Source of the DNA: Paraburkholderia solisilvae
Lineage (GTDB): Bacteria; Pseudomonadota; Gammaproteobacteria; Burkholderiales; Burkholderiaceae
Assembly: GCF_902859875.1 (NCBI RefSeq)
Contig: NZ_CADIKF010000010.1
Location: forward strand, 62,001-126,000
Length of the DNA: 64,000 nucleotides
Reading direction: 5' to 3'
Shown: in pieces, positions 30,614-38,796 of the stretch
How positions within the stretch are numbered: position 1 is the stretch's first letter
How the letters are laid out: every line of letters begins with the position of its first letter
Program-made: the position numbers and the translations under genes
The notes under the pieces: generated by a model
Told to the model about the DNA's origin: nothing
What the model saw: only the letters and a program-made list of their open reading frames with translations
Database searches by the model: none

Positions 30614-31993
30614 ATGGCAAACGCAAACGGCAAACTGATCCTGATCGTCGACGGTTATTCGACCGGGCGCGAACTGGTTCGCGAACTGAACCGGCGCGGC
30701 ACGATCTGCATTCATCTGCGCTCGACGCCCGAGATCCCGACGCTCGCAGCCGCGAGCTTCGATCCAGCGCCGTACGCCGTCGACCTCGGCTATCTCGGCA
30801 CGGTTCAGGAAGCGCGCGGGCGCATTCCGTCCGTTCGCCTCGACGCGGTTGTCGCGGGCTCCGAGTGGGGCGTGACGTTTGCCGAATCGCTTGCGCACGC
30901 GCTCGGTTTACCGACCAACCGGCCCGAGACGCTGAGCGCGCGGCGCGACAAGTTCGACATGATTCAACAGTTGCACGCGCATCGATTGCATGCCGCGCAG
31001 CAGGCAAAGATCATCTCCGCGGTCGAGGCGCACGCCTGGGCGCGATGGCACGACCACTGGCCGGTGGTCGTCAAGCCGCTGCTGAGCGCGGGCTCGGACG
31101 GCGTCGTGATTTGCCGCGATCACGCGGACATTCACCGTGCCGTCCATGCGGCGCTGTTTCACGACAATCTGCTCGGCGGATTCAACGATAGCCTGTTGAT
31201 CCAGTCGTATCTGGAAGGGCCGCAGTTCATCGTCAACACGGTCAGCCAGCGCGGCACCCATCACATCACCGATGCCTGGCATGTCGACTACCGCATCGTG
31301 CGCGGCGGCTCGATGGCGATGGATTCGATGACGCTGCTCGATCCCGACACACCGCAAAGCCACGCGCTATTCGACTACACGCGACGCGCGATCAGCGCGC
31401 TCGGCATCGAGAACAGCGCGGCGCACAGCGAGTTGCGGCTCACCGCGCAGGGGCCGGCGCTGATCGAGACCGGGGCGCGGCTGATGGGCGGAATGATGGA
31501 TGCGCCATCGTATGCGGTAGCCGGTCTGCCGACGCAGGCCAGTCGTTTTGCAGATCTGCTTGCCGAGCCTCGCGAGCCGATCGGCCCGCGCACTTATGAG
31601 CGGCGGCGACATCTGGCGAAAGTGTTCTTCGTGTTTGGCGAGAGCGGCCGCGTGACGTCGACGCAAGGGCTGCGCAAACTCGCGACCCTGCCATCGTTTC
31701 ACGCGCACTATCGGCCGCTTGCCGCGGGTGCGAAGGTTTGGCGCACCTCCGATTCGCTGTTCTGCGGTGGCGTCGTGTATCTGGTTCACGACGATTCGAT
31801 GCAGATCCGCGCCGATATCGCGCAGTTTCGTGCGTGGGAAGCCGCGCAGTCCTTGTATGCGGTCGAGGCCGCCGCGCCAGCTGAAGCCGGAGCCGGAGCC
31901 GGCGTCGCATCGGGTGCGCATACGGCGGCTGCCGCCGGTCGTCCGCGCACGGCGGATGCGCTGCTTCTCGCCGCTCCCGGCAGTTCGACGTGA
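30614..31993 (+). CDS. ATP-grasp ligase (biotin-carboxylase/BacD-like fold)
   Basis: A 459-residue ATP-grasp protein. The N-terminal Rossmann-like part (about 1-105) begins KLILIVDGYSTGRELVREL. The ATP-binding lobes include WPVVVKPLLSAGSDGVVI (about 151-168), and the Mg-binding end of the fold is visible in SELRLTAQGPALIETGARLMGG. These enzymes join a carboxylate to an amine; the closest functional style is L-amino-acid ligases that build small peptides or conjugates. AGGAG precedes the ATG at 30614. The stop overlaps the exporter start by four bases (GTGA), showing tight coupling. The C-terminal 35 residues are Ala/Gly-rich. The substrate is unknown. Confidence 0.88.
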   Translation: MANANGKLILIVDGYSTGRELVRELNRRGTICIHLRSTPEIPTLAAASFDPAPYAVDLGYLGTVQEARGRIPSVRLDAVVAGSEWGVTFAESLAHALGLPTNRPETLSARRDKFDMIQQLHAHRLHAAQQAKIISAVEAHAWARWHDHWPVVVKPLLSAGSDGVVICRDHADIHRAVHAALFHDNLLGGFNDSLLIQSYLEGPQFIVNTVSQRGTHHITDAWHVDYRIVRGGSMAMDSMTLLDPDTPQSHALFDYTRRAISALGIENSAAHSELRLTAQGPALIETGARLMGGMMDAPSYAVAGLPTQASRFADLLAEPREPIGPRTYERRRHLAKVFFVFGESGRVTSTQGLRKLATLPSFHAHYRPLAAGAKVWRTSDSLFCGGVVYLVHDDSMQIRADIAQFRAWEAAQSLYAVEAAAPAEAGAGAGVASGAHTAAAAGRPRTADALLLAAPGSST

Positions 31994-32892
31994 ACTCCGC
32001 CCATGCGCTGTCGTTCCTTGCCGTGTTGATGCAGTCGACCGGCAAGGTGATGTACGGCACGTTTCTCGAAGCGGTCGCGCCCGCGCAATTTTTGTTGATC
32101 AGCTTCTGTGTGGTCGCGGGCGTGTTTCTGATCATTGCACGCGGCCGGATGCCGGGCGGCGCACGCGGGGCGATCGTGGCGGTCAATCTGTGGACCGCGG
32201 TAGCGTTTGTCTGCTTCTTCCATGCATTGAAACATTTGTCGCCGGCCGCGGTTGGGGCGATCGAGATCGGCGTCGCTGTGCTGGTGGCGGTGGTGCTGGC
32301 GTCGTGGCGAAGTCGAGGCCGGCCGCACGCGGCGAAGTGGTGCGTTTGTGCGGCGATTGTCGGTGGCTGCGCGTTGCTGGTGCCGGTTGAACTGGAACGG
32401 GCGGCGGTGACGTCGTGGCATACGGTGTTCGCGATTGCGGCCAGCGCGCTTGCAGGCGCCGCATCGACGCTGATGGTCGGAGCGTTTCGACGCCTCGCCG
32501 ACAGCGGCTGGGGGCCGGCCGCGATTCTGGCGCACCGTTTTTATTTGACGATCGCGGTGGCCCTCGTTTGGGTCGCGATGGAAGGCGGCGTTGCGGTTCC
32601 CGCCGTGGACGACGCTTTGCCCGTTGTTGCGGTTGCGGTGATCGGCGTGATGTTGCCGCTTCTGCTGGTGCAGTTCGCGGTGCGCAAGACCGATGGTTTG
32701 ACGCTGATAATCTGCATGGCTCTGCAGCCGGTGATGTCGTTCGCGCTATCGATGATGTCGCCGGTTTATGAGTGGCAGCCGGTGACGTTGATCGGAACAT
32801 TGGTGGTGGCGGGTGCGTTGGGATTTGATGTGTGGGTTGAGCGGCGTGGGCGGGCGGTGGTTGCGGTGCGGGCGGCTCAGGTCGCGGTTTGA
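31990..32892 (+). CDS. EamA/DMT-family exporter
   Basis: A 300-residue membrane protein with about ten hydrophobic helices in two homologous halves, as in the drug/metabolite transporter superfamily. It starts with GTG inside the end of the ATP-grasp gene, so the two are translationally coupled. KHLSPAAVGAIEIGVAVLVAVVLA (about 79-102) resembles the EamA repeat core. The coupling suggests that it exports the product of the ATP-grasp ligase, a pattern known for peptide or amino-acid conjugate cassettes; this is an inference. Confidence 0.88.
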   Translation: MNSAHALSFLAVLMQSTGKVMYGTFLEAVAPAQFLLISFCVVAGVFLIIARGRMPGGARGAIVAVNLWTAVAFVCFFHALKHLSPAAVGAIEIGVAVLVAVVLASWRSRGRPHAAKWCVCAAIVGGCALLVPVELERAAVTSWHTVFAIAASALAGAASTLMVGAFRRLADSGWGPAAILAHRFYLTIAVALVWVAMEGGVAVPAVDDALPVVAVAVIGVMLPLLLVQFAVRKTDGLTLIICMALQPVMSFALSMMSPVYEWQPVTLIGTLVVAGALGFDVWVERRGRAVVAVRAAQVAV

Positions 32893-33521
32893 GGTCGAAC
32901 GCCGTCGCGGCGCGGCTCATGGCCATCGAGCCAGATGCCGCGCGCACCGGAGATGATTCTCCCGGCCGCGACGCCCGTCCACACCCGGGAAACGCGCCGG
33001 AAATGCACGGGAGGCGCACGGGAAGCGCCGAGGAAAACGCCCGGCCTGATGCGCATCTCGCGCACTCCTTCACAGCGGCCAGTGCGCCACCACTCCACCT
33101 TGATCGGGACAGGCTGCGAACCTTCGTTCCAGGCGCATCACTCCACGCATTGGCCATCGGCGCTGACAAGCATTCGAGCAAGCGCAGACGTCTGTCAACT
33201 TTTCTGAAAGCTGTGTTTTGCCCATCACAGGCCCCGGATAATCGCGCTATCTGCAAATATTGCTCGCGCAGGGGAATGCAAAAGAGCGTGAGGCACAAGC
33301 GCCGAGCATGAAAACAACGACGGACCGACCTGAAGCACGTCGCGCCGGCAACGCGGACAAAGACCGACGCGTTGCACCGCACCTTCCCACCCTGCAGCAG
33401 TTCGAGCCGATCGATCCAGCGCGCCATGTCCCTTTTGTTTGGGGCGGCGGCGCCGGCATTCGATACATGATCAGATTTCCAACAGAACGACGTTGCAGCG
33501 ATGGGACAGGGGAACGGGGAT
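32893..33521. other. Intergenic region before the LysM/FecR gene, no gene seen
   Basis: About 630 bases. Long open frames on the minus strand here run on from the antisense of the EamA gene and lack any recognisable domain, so I read them as GC-rich artefacts. The region should contain the promoter for the LysM/FecR operon; I could not mark it confidently. Confidence 0.5.
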
Positions 33522-34937
33522 ATGACGGATGCGAAGGCGGAGCATGCACGGTGCGGGGATCGTGCGCGGCAGCTTGTCTTGTGTTGCCTGATCGCGCTGT
33601 CGGGTATAAAACCGGCGCTGGCCGATACCGTGCGCGTTACGCCCGTGCAGCAGACGGGGATGGTCACGTACATCACATACGTTACGCAAGCGGGCGACAC
33701 GCTATACGACATCGCGGTCCGCTACCTGCGCGACGCAGACAGTTGGCGCCCGCTCGGCCGGCTCAATCAGGTAACGGCGCCGCGCCGCCTGCCTGCGGGT
33801 ATCCATTTGCGCATACCCGCTGCGTTGCTCAGACAGGATCTGCTCTCGGCGCATGTGGCTGCCGTGCACGGCAACACCGAACATGCATTTCGCAACGGAC
33901 CGTTTACACCGGTGGTTGCCAGTACAACGATCGGAGAGGGCGACCGGATTCGCACAGGATCAGACGGCTTTGTGACATTGGAACTGGCCGACGGATCGCA
34001 TATCGGCTTGCCGCCGCAAACGCTGCTCGAAGTCGGCTCGCTACGCCAGACCGCGCTGACCGGCGCAACGGACCGCGTCTTCAACCTGCATCACGGCGAG
34101 GTGGACAGCGAGGTCACGCACGCAGCGAAGCGGGACGACCGCTTCCAGATTCGCTCGCCGTCAGCCGTGGCCGGCGTGCGCGGAACCCGTTTCCGGGTCG
34201 ACTACGATGCAGATCGACGAGCGACCAAAGTCGAAGTGCTCGACGGCGCGGTAGGTGTGGACCCGGCTCATCAGCCGCCTGCGGCGCCCGGCGTTGCGCT
34301 GCAGATGGCTTCGCAATTGCTGCGTGCCCAGTTCGGCAATGTGACGCGCGATGACCAGCCGTCGGGCGAGCCGGTCGAACTGCTGCCGGCGCCGACTTTG
34401 CGCGATCCCGCGAAGTTGCAGGATGGCAACGACATCGTCTTCAACCTGGAGCCGCAGGCCGGCGCGCACGGTTGGCGTGTGCAGATCGCACGCGATGCAG
34501 ATTTTCTCGAGCGCATCCGCGATGCGCGCACGAACGGCACGCAAGCCCGCTTCGACGACTTGCCGGACGGCAGCTATTTCGTCGGCGTGTCGGCGTTCGA
34601 CGACGCGGGACTGGAGGGGGACACGCGGATCTACGGTTTCGAGCGGCGGCGGTTCGATCTCAATGCGTCGGCGCTGGCGCGTGCCGGCACGCGAGATTAT
34701 GAATTTCGCTGGTATGCATCGGCGCAGGGCGGTGAGACCCGTTTCCGCTTCGTGCTCGCGAATCACCCGGACTTGCACGACCCGCTCATCGACCAGACCG
34801 ATACCGCCGCTAACCAGCTGTTCGTCAAGGATCTGCCGCGCGGCGTCTACTACTGGACGGTGATCGCCGAACGCTTTGTGCAAGGCCGGCTGTACCGGAC
34901 GAGCAGTCCGGTTCGTTCGTTCACGCTCGCCTACTGA
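33522..34937 (+). CDS. Exported LysM and FecR-domain protein
   Basis: A 471-residue exported protein. A signal peptide (about 15-35, ending KPALAD) is followed by a LysM module (about 50-100; YVTQAGDTLYDIAVRYL), then a FecR domain (about 115-245) with SPSAVAGVRGTRFRV. The C-terminal 200 residues contain fibronectin-like beta repeats with FDDLPDGSYFVGVSAFDD and VKDLPRGVYYWTV. The protein probably sits in the periplasm bound to peptidoglycan. A GGGGA-rich site precedes the ATG at 33522; an ATG at 33501 is an alternative. The CHASE2 kinase gene follows after 13 bases, so the two likely form a sensing pair. Confidence 0.88.
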   Translation: MTDAKAEHARCGDRARQLVLCCLIALSGIKPALADTVRVTPVQQTGMVTYITYVTQAGDTLYDIAVRYLRDADSWRPLGRLNQVTAPRRLPAGIHLRIPAALLRQDLLSAHVAAVHGNTEHAFRNGPFTPVVASTTIGEGDRIRTGSDGFVTLELADGSHIGLPPQTLLEVGSLRQTALTGATDRVFNLHHGEVDSEVTHAAKRDDRFQIRSPSAVAGVRGTRFRVDYDADRRATKVEVLDGAVGVDPAHQPPAAPGVALQMASQLLRAQFGNVTRDDQPSGEPVELLPAPTLRDPAKLQDGNDIVFNLEPQAGAHGWRVQIARDADFLERIRDARTNGTQARFDDLPDGSYFVGVSAFDDAGLEGDTRIYGFERRRFDLNASALARAGTRDYEFRWYASAQGGETRFRFVLANHPDLHDPLIDQTDTAANQLFVKDLPRGVYYWTVIAERFVQGRLYRTSSPVRSFTLAY

Positions 34938-34950
34938 AGCAGACGCGGCA

Positions 34951-37416
34951 ATGAGCCTCTCGATCCGAGCGCTAGTCCGGCGGCCTGCCGGCAACCGCTT
35001 CCTGGCCGAGTGGCTGGCGGTCGGCTGCGTCGGCATGATGATCGTCATGTCGGCAGCGCTTCTACACACCACGTCGAGCATCGATCGCCTTATCTACGAC
35101 TCGCTGCTGAATCTGCGCGACCTGCCGGTTGCGCCGCAGATCGCCGTGATCGAGATCGATGACGCAAGCATTGCCGAACTCGGCCGCTGGCCGTGGCCGC
35201 GCAGCCTGCATGCGCAATTGCTGGATCAACTGGCGCGTGCGCATGCCGCCGCGGTCGCCTACGACGTGCTGTTTACCGAGCAGACGCAGGACGATGCGCA
35301 ACTCGCGCGGGCAATGAGCGCGACGCCGACCTACCTGCCGATTTTGCTCAGCAGGACAGGTGATGCGGATGAGCGCACTGCGCTTTTGCCGGTGGAGCCG
35401 CTCGCCGCATCGGCCGCCGGGCTGGGTCACATCAATCTGGAGGTGGACGGCGACGGCATCGTCAGAAGCGTCGCACTGTTCGAGGCCGACGTTCAACGGC
35501 GTTGGCCGGAACTGGTGGTGCCGTTGTATCGCGCAATGCACGGCCGTTCGCAGCAGCATGCTGCACGAGGCATCCCCGATCCGATGTATGCCCCAAACAA
35601 CGACGACCACGACGGCAGCACCGGCGAGAACGACGTTGAACAGCGTTTTCTGATTCCGTTCAGCCAGAATTCCGAAGCTTACGCAAAGTACTCTTTTGCA
35701 AGCGTGCTGGCCGGCCGCATACCGCAGTCGTTGCTGCGCGACCGGATCGTGCTGGTCGGTGCGACGGCGTCCGGCGTATTCGACCGCTTCGCGACGCCGG
35801 TCTCAGGCAAGCTCGGACCCATGCCGGGTGCCTACATTCATGCGAATGTGCTCGACGCGCTGCTGAATGGACGCGCAATCATGCCCGTGAGCGCGGGAGC
35901 GACGCTCGCTTTCGCGCTGGGGTTTCTCGCGTTGCTCCTCGCCGGCCTTCTGGTGTTGTCGCCGAGGCCCGCGCTGTTGCTGGCAGCGGGTCTATGCGCA
36001 TGCGCGGGTTTGCTGAGCGCCGTTTCGCTTTATGCGGCGCGACTCTGGGTCGCGCCGATGCCCGCGGTTGCCGGCATGAGCGCGGTCTACGCATTGTGGA
36101 ACTGGCGGCGTCTGGAAATGACGCTCGCATACCTGCACGGCGAACTGCAACGCCTTTCACTGGAGCCCGACCTGTTGCCCGGCGCGCGCGGCATGCCGGC
36201 CGAGTTTGGCGGCGATGCACTGGCGCGCCATATGACATTGATGGCACAGGCCACGCAACGTGTTCGCGATATGAGGCAGTTTATCTGGGACTGCCTCGAC
36301 AGCGTGCCCGAACCGATATGGGTGAGCGACGCGCAAGGCATCGTGCTGATCGCTAACCGGTCGGCTGCCGCGTACTGTGCGCACCGTGGCCAGCTCAAAG
36401 CGCAGGGGCGAGCGCTGCGCGACGTGCTGGGCGATCTCGTTTTTGTCAGAGTGACGCGTTCCGGGGAAACGGCCGACGACACGTCGTTACGCGCCAGATG
36501 GCCTGCGGTACTGGACGTCCGGTCGTCGCCCGAAAACGAAACCCATCTGCTCGAACAGGGCATCGAGGTGCGGGGCGCGAAGGACGGGGATTATCTGCTT
36601 CGCTATGCAAAGTGTTTTAACGTGGGCGGTGCGCTGACGGGCTGGATCGCGGGGCTCGTGGACGTGACCGACCTGCGCACAGCGGAACGCCAGCAGGAGG
36701 ATGCGCTAAGAGTGCTGTCGCACGACATGCGCTCGCCTCAGGCTTCGATTCTGGCGCTCGTGCAGATGGAGCGGTCCCGGTTGCAGTTGCCGCGCCTGCA
36801 GCAAATGTTCGAAAGGATCGAGCGCTACGCGCGCCGCACGCTGACGCTAGCCGACAATTTCGTGCAACTCGCGCGCGCCGAGTCACGCGTGTGCGAGCTC
36901 TTACCGGTCAGCTTCGCGGAGCTTGTGATGGCCGCGAGCGACGAGATATTGCCGCAAGCGTTTGCGCGTCATATCCGCTTGCGCACGATTCTGGACGACG
37001 ACGACGGTGGCGAAGGTCACTGGATCAGCGCGGAGCGTTCGATGCTGCTGCGCGCGTTGGTGAATATCCTGAACAACGCCGTCAAATACAGCCCTCCGCA
37101 TACCGAGATTGTCTGCTCGCTTGCTCGCGAGTCCGGCGGACGCGTCAGGTGCGCGGTGCGCGATCAGGGTTACGGCATCCCGATCGAAAAACAGGCGATG
37201 CTTTTCGAGCGGTTCCAGCGTTTTCATGAACTGCAGTTGCCGGAAACCGAGGGAACGGGCCTGGGAATGGCATTCGTCAAAACGGTGATCACGCGCCATA
37301 ACGGTTACGTCACCGTGGTCAGCGCGCCAGGTCAAGGCACAACGGTCACCGTTTCGTTGCCTGCGCTCGATTCCCATCGCAATGCCAAACCGGACCCATC
37401 TGGACAGAGAGAGTGA
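34951..37416 (+). CDS. CHASE2-domain hybrid-type sensor histidine kinase (membrane)
   Basis: An 821-residue sensor. An N-terminal helix (about 20-42) leads into a periplasmic CHASE2 domain (about 45-300; PQIAVIEIDDASIAELGRWPWPRS). Three membrane helices follow (about 310-380), then a PAS-like segment (about 445-560), a HisKA domain with His591 in SHDMRSP, and a HATPase domain with N-box NILNNAVKYSP, G1 DQGYGIP and G2 GTGLGMAFVK. No receiver domain is fused. FecR proteins and CHASE2 kinases or cyclases are often encoded side by side, which supports a functional pair with the preceding gene. The DUF4136 lipoprotein gene overlaps its stop. Confidence 0.92.
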   Translation: MSLSIRALVRRPAGNRFLAEWLAVGCVGMMIVMSAALLHTTSSIDRLIYDSLLNLRDLPVAPQIAVIEIDDASIAELGRWPWPRSLHAQLLDQLARAHAAAVAYDVLFTEQTQDDAQLARAMSATPTYLPILLSRTGDADERTALLPVEPLAASAAGLGHINLEVDGDGIVRSVALFEADVQRRWPELVVPLYRAMHGRSQQHAARGIPDPMYAPNNDDHDGSTGENDVEQRFLIPFSQNSEAYAKYSFASVLAGRIPQSLLRDRIVLVGATASGVFDRFATPVSGKLGPMPGAYIHANVLDALLNGRAIMPVSAGATLAFALGFLALLLAGLLVLSPRPALLLAAGLCACAGLLSAVSLYAARLWVAPMPAVAGMSAVYALWNWRRLEMTLAYLHGELQRLSLEPDLLPGARGMPAEFGGDALARHMTLMAQATQRVRDMRQFIWDCLDSVPEPIWVSDAQGIVLIANRSAAAYCAHRGQLKAQGRALRDVLGDLVFVRVTRSGETADDTSLRARWPAVLDVRSSPENETHLLEQGIEVRGAKDGDYLLRYAKCFNVGGALTGWIAGLVDVTDLRTAERQQEDALRVLSHDMRSPQASILALVQMERSRLQLPRLQQMFERIERYARRTLTLADNFVQLARAESRVCELLPVSFAELVMAASDEILPQAFARHIRLRTILDDDDGGEGHWISAERSMLLRALVNILNNAVKYSPPHTEIVCSLARESGGRVRCAVRDQGYGIPIEKQAMLFERFQRFHELQLPETEGTGLGMAFVKTVITRHNGYVTVVSAPGQGTTVTVSLPALDSHRNAKPDPSGQRE

Positions 37417-38045
37417 AAACCGTGAAACCCGTTACTTATGCAGCGCTTTTTGCCACGTTGCTTGCCGGATGCGCCGGGATGAAAGCCGATGTGCATGTAT
37501 CGACGCAGCCCGCCGCGGCCTTCACGGCGTCGACCTATGAACTGGACCGGCCGGAGCATCTGATGCAGGACTCGCGGCGAGCAGATGACGAACGTGCGTT
37601 GCGTCGCGAACTGGATGCGCGGGGCTTCACCGACGGGCAGAGCGGGCATGCGCGATATATCGTATCGATGTCATATGACACACGTCCCGCCTCGATTTTG
37701 CTTCGATCCGGCGAAACAGGCGAAACAGGCGGGATTGGCGCGACGGCAACGAGCACAGCAGGAACGCAATCAGGCTGGTGTGCGGCGACGCGCTATCGCC
37801 ATTCGCTGACGCTTCGCTTCTTCGATCGCGACAGCGGCATGGAAGCCTATAGCGTGACCGCGCTTGCATGGGATTGCCATGCCGATACGGTGTCGGCATG
37901 GCCCTACCTGGTAGAAAGTGCGCTGGGCAAGCTGCCCTATGCGGACGCGTCCGACTGGCAGGTCACCTTTGGACGCTCGCAAAATAGCGGCGATATGCCC
38001 CGCATCAGCTCGACGAAACGCGTCGAGCGTGTTGACGCGCAGTGA
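37413..38045 (+). CDS. DUF4136 lipoprotein
   Basis: A 210-residue lipoprotein with a type II signal sequence; the lipobox LLAGC puts the modified cysteine at about residue 20. The body fits DUF4136, which typically has an N-terminal strand with FxxYxTYxW-like character (here AAFTASTYELDRPE) and a helix-strand C-terminus. The start is GTG overlapping the kinase stop, with an AGAGAGA site before it; a second in-frame GTG at 37422 is possible. It probably sits in the outer or inner membrane. Its link with the kinase is positional. Confidence 0.82.
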   Translation: MKTVKPVTYAALFATLLAGCAGMKADVHVSTQPAAAFTASTYELDRPEHLMQDSRRADDERALRRELDARGFTDGQSGHARYIVSMSYDTRPASILLRSGETGETGGIGATATSTAGTQSGWCAATRYRHSLTLRFFDRDSGMEAYSVTALAWDCHADTVSAWPYLVESALGKLPYADASDWQVTFGRSQNSGDMPRISSTKRVERVDAQ

Positions 38046-38099
38046 ATGAAGGGCGGGTCGGTATCTGTGGTGCAGGTAAACGCGAGGTCCGCGCAAGTT

Positions 38100-38519
38100 T
38101 CACGGCGCATGTTCGGCGTCGCCCGCGTCGTCGGGGACGCGTTCAGCGGATAAGTGTGCGATGGCCGCTTTCAGGCTGATCTGCACATGCTCCCACGCGG
38201 GATTCGAAAAGTCCGGCTTGTCCGCTGCCCACGCGCGTGCTAGTGAAAAGACCCGCAGCACCGTCTGGCCACAGCGTGTGGCGCGATCGTCGGGTGCCGT
38301 GTGCGACGAGTGCGGTTGCGTCTGCAACCGAGTCCGCAGTTGCGTTTGCAGTTGCGTGCGCAGTTGGGCAGATAGCCAGGGCATGTCGTGCTCGCAGGCG
38401 TCGGCGTACGCTTCCACTGCCGATAGTGCATGACGGTCGCTTGAAAGGTCGAACTCGATGCGCTGGACGCAACCGGGAGGCGATTCGCCAGACTCCTGAA
38501 AATCAAATGGAATGGACAT
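38100..38519 (-). CDS. Hypothetical protein with a Gln/Leu/Arg repeat
   Basis: I do not recognise this 139-residue protein. It begins MSIPFDFQESG, has a conserved-looking N-terminal half (RIEFDLSSDRHALSAVEAYADACEHDMPW) and a helical C-terminal half. Between them is a short repeat, LRTQLQTQLRTRLQTQ (about 56-71), encoded by an imperfect 12-base tandem repeat. No signal peptide or membrane segment is visible. It lies antiparallel between two sensor-kinase units. ATGs at 38540 and 38555 are alternative starts and there is no clear ribosome-binding site. Its reality rests on codon style and composition only. Confidence 0.5.
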   Translation of the reverse strand: MSIPFDFQESGESPPGCVQRIEFDLSSDRHALSAVEAYADACEHDMPWLSAQLRTQLQTQLRTRLQTQPHSSHTAPDDRATRCGQTVLRVFSLARAWAADKPDFSNPAWEHVQISLKAAIAHLSAERVPDDAGDAEHAP

Positions 38520-38796
38520 GGTTTTCGATTTGAATAACATGATTCGCCGTCGCAATTGCCAAAGCCTGAATGGGCAAAAACTGTCCGACGCACTTTAACG
38601 GAAAGAGCCGGCTTGCGGACACAGCAAACCCCGTTGTTGACAAAGGTTGACGCGGAGGCGCACGTACTTCCGTCTGGCAGCGCGGACGAAAACAGCTCGC
38701 ACGGCAACACGATCGCACCAAAGTTTTTCTGTCACGATGCCGATATAGCATCGAGCGTGCGTTCTTCCGCTGACATGCTTTCCGGATTTTCAGGTT

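Noticed and set aside
32183..33712. 509-codon minus-strand frame across the EamA gene and the following spacer
   Set aside because: It overlaps the exporter and the start of the LysM/FecR gene, is rich in Arg, Ser and Pro and shows no motif. It is an antisense artefact.
33260..34354. 364-codon plus-strand frame overlapping the LysM/FecR gene in another frame
   Set aside because: No domain is visible and it is Arg/Gly-rich, while the overlapping frame has a signal peptide and clear LysM and FecR domains.
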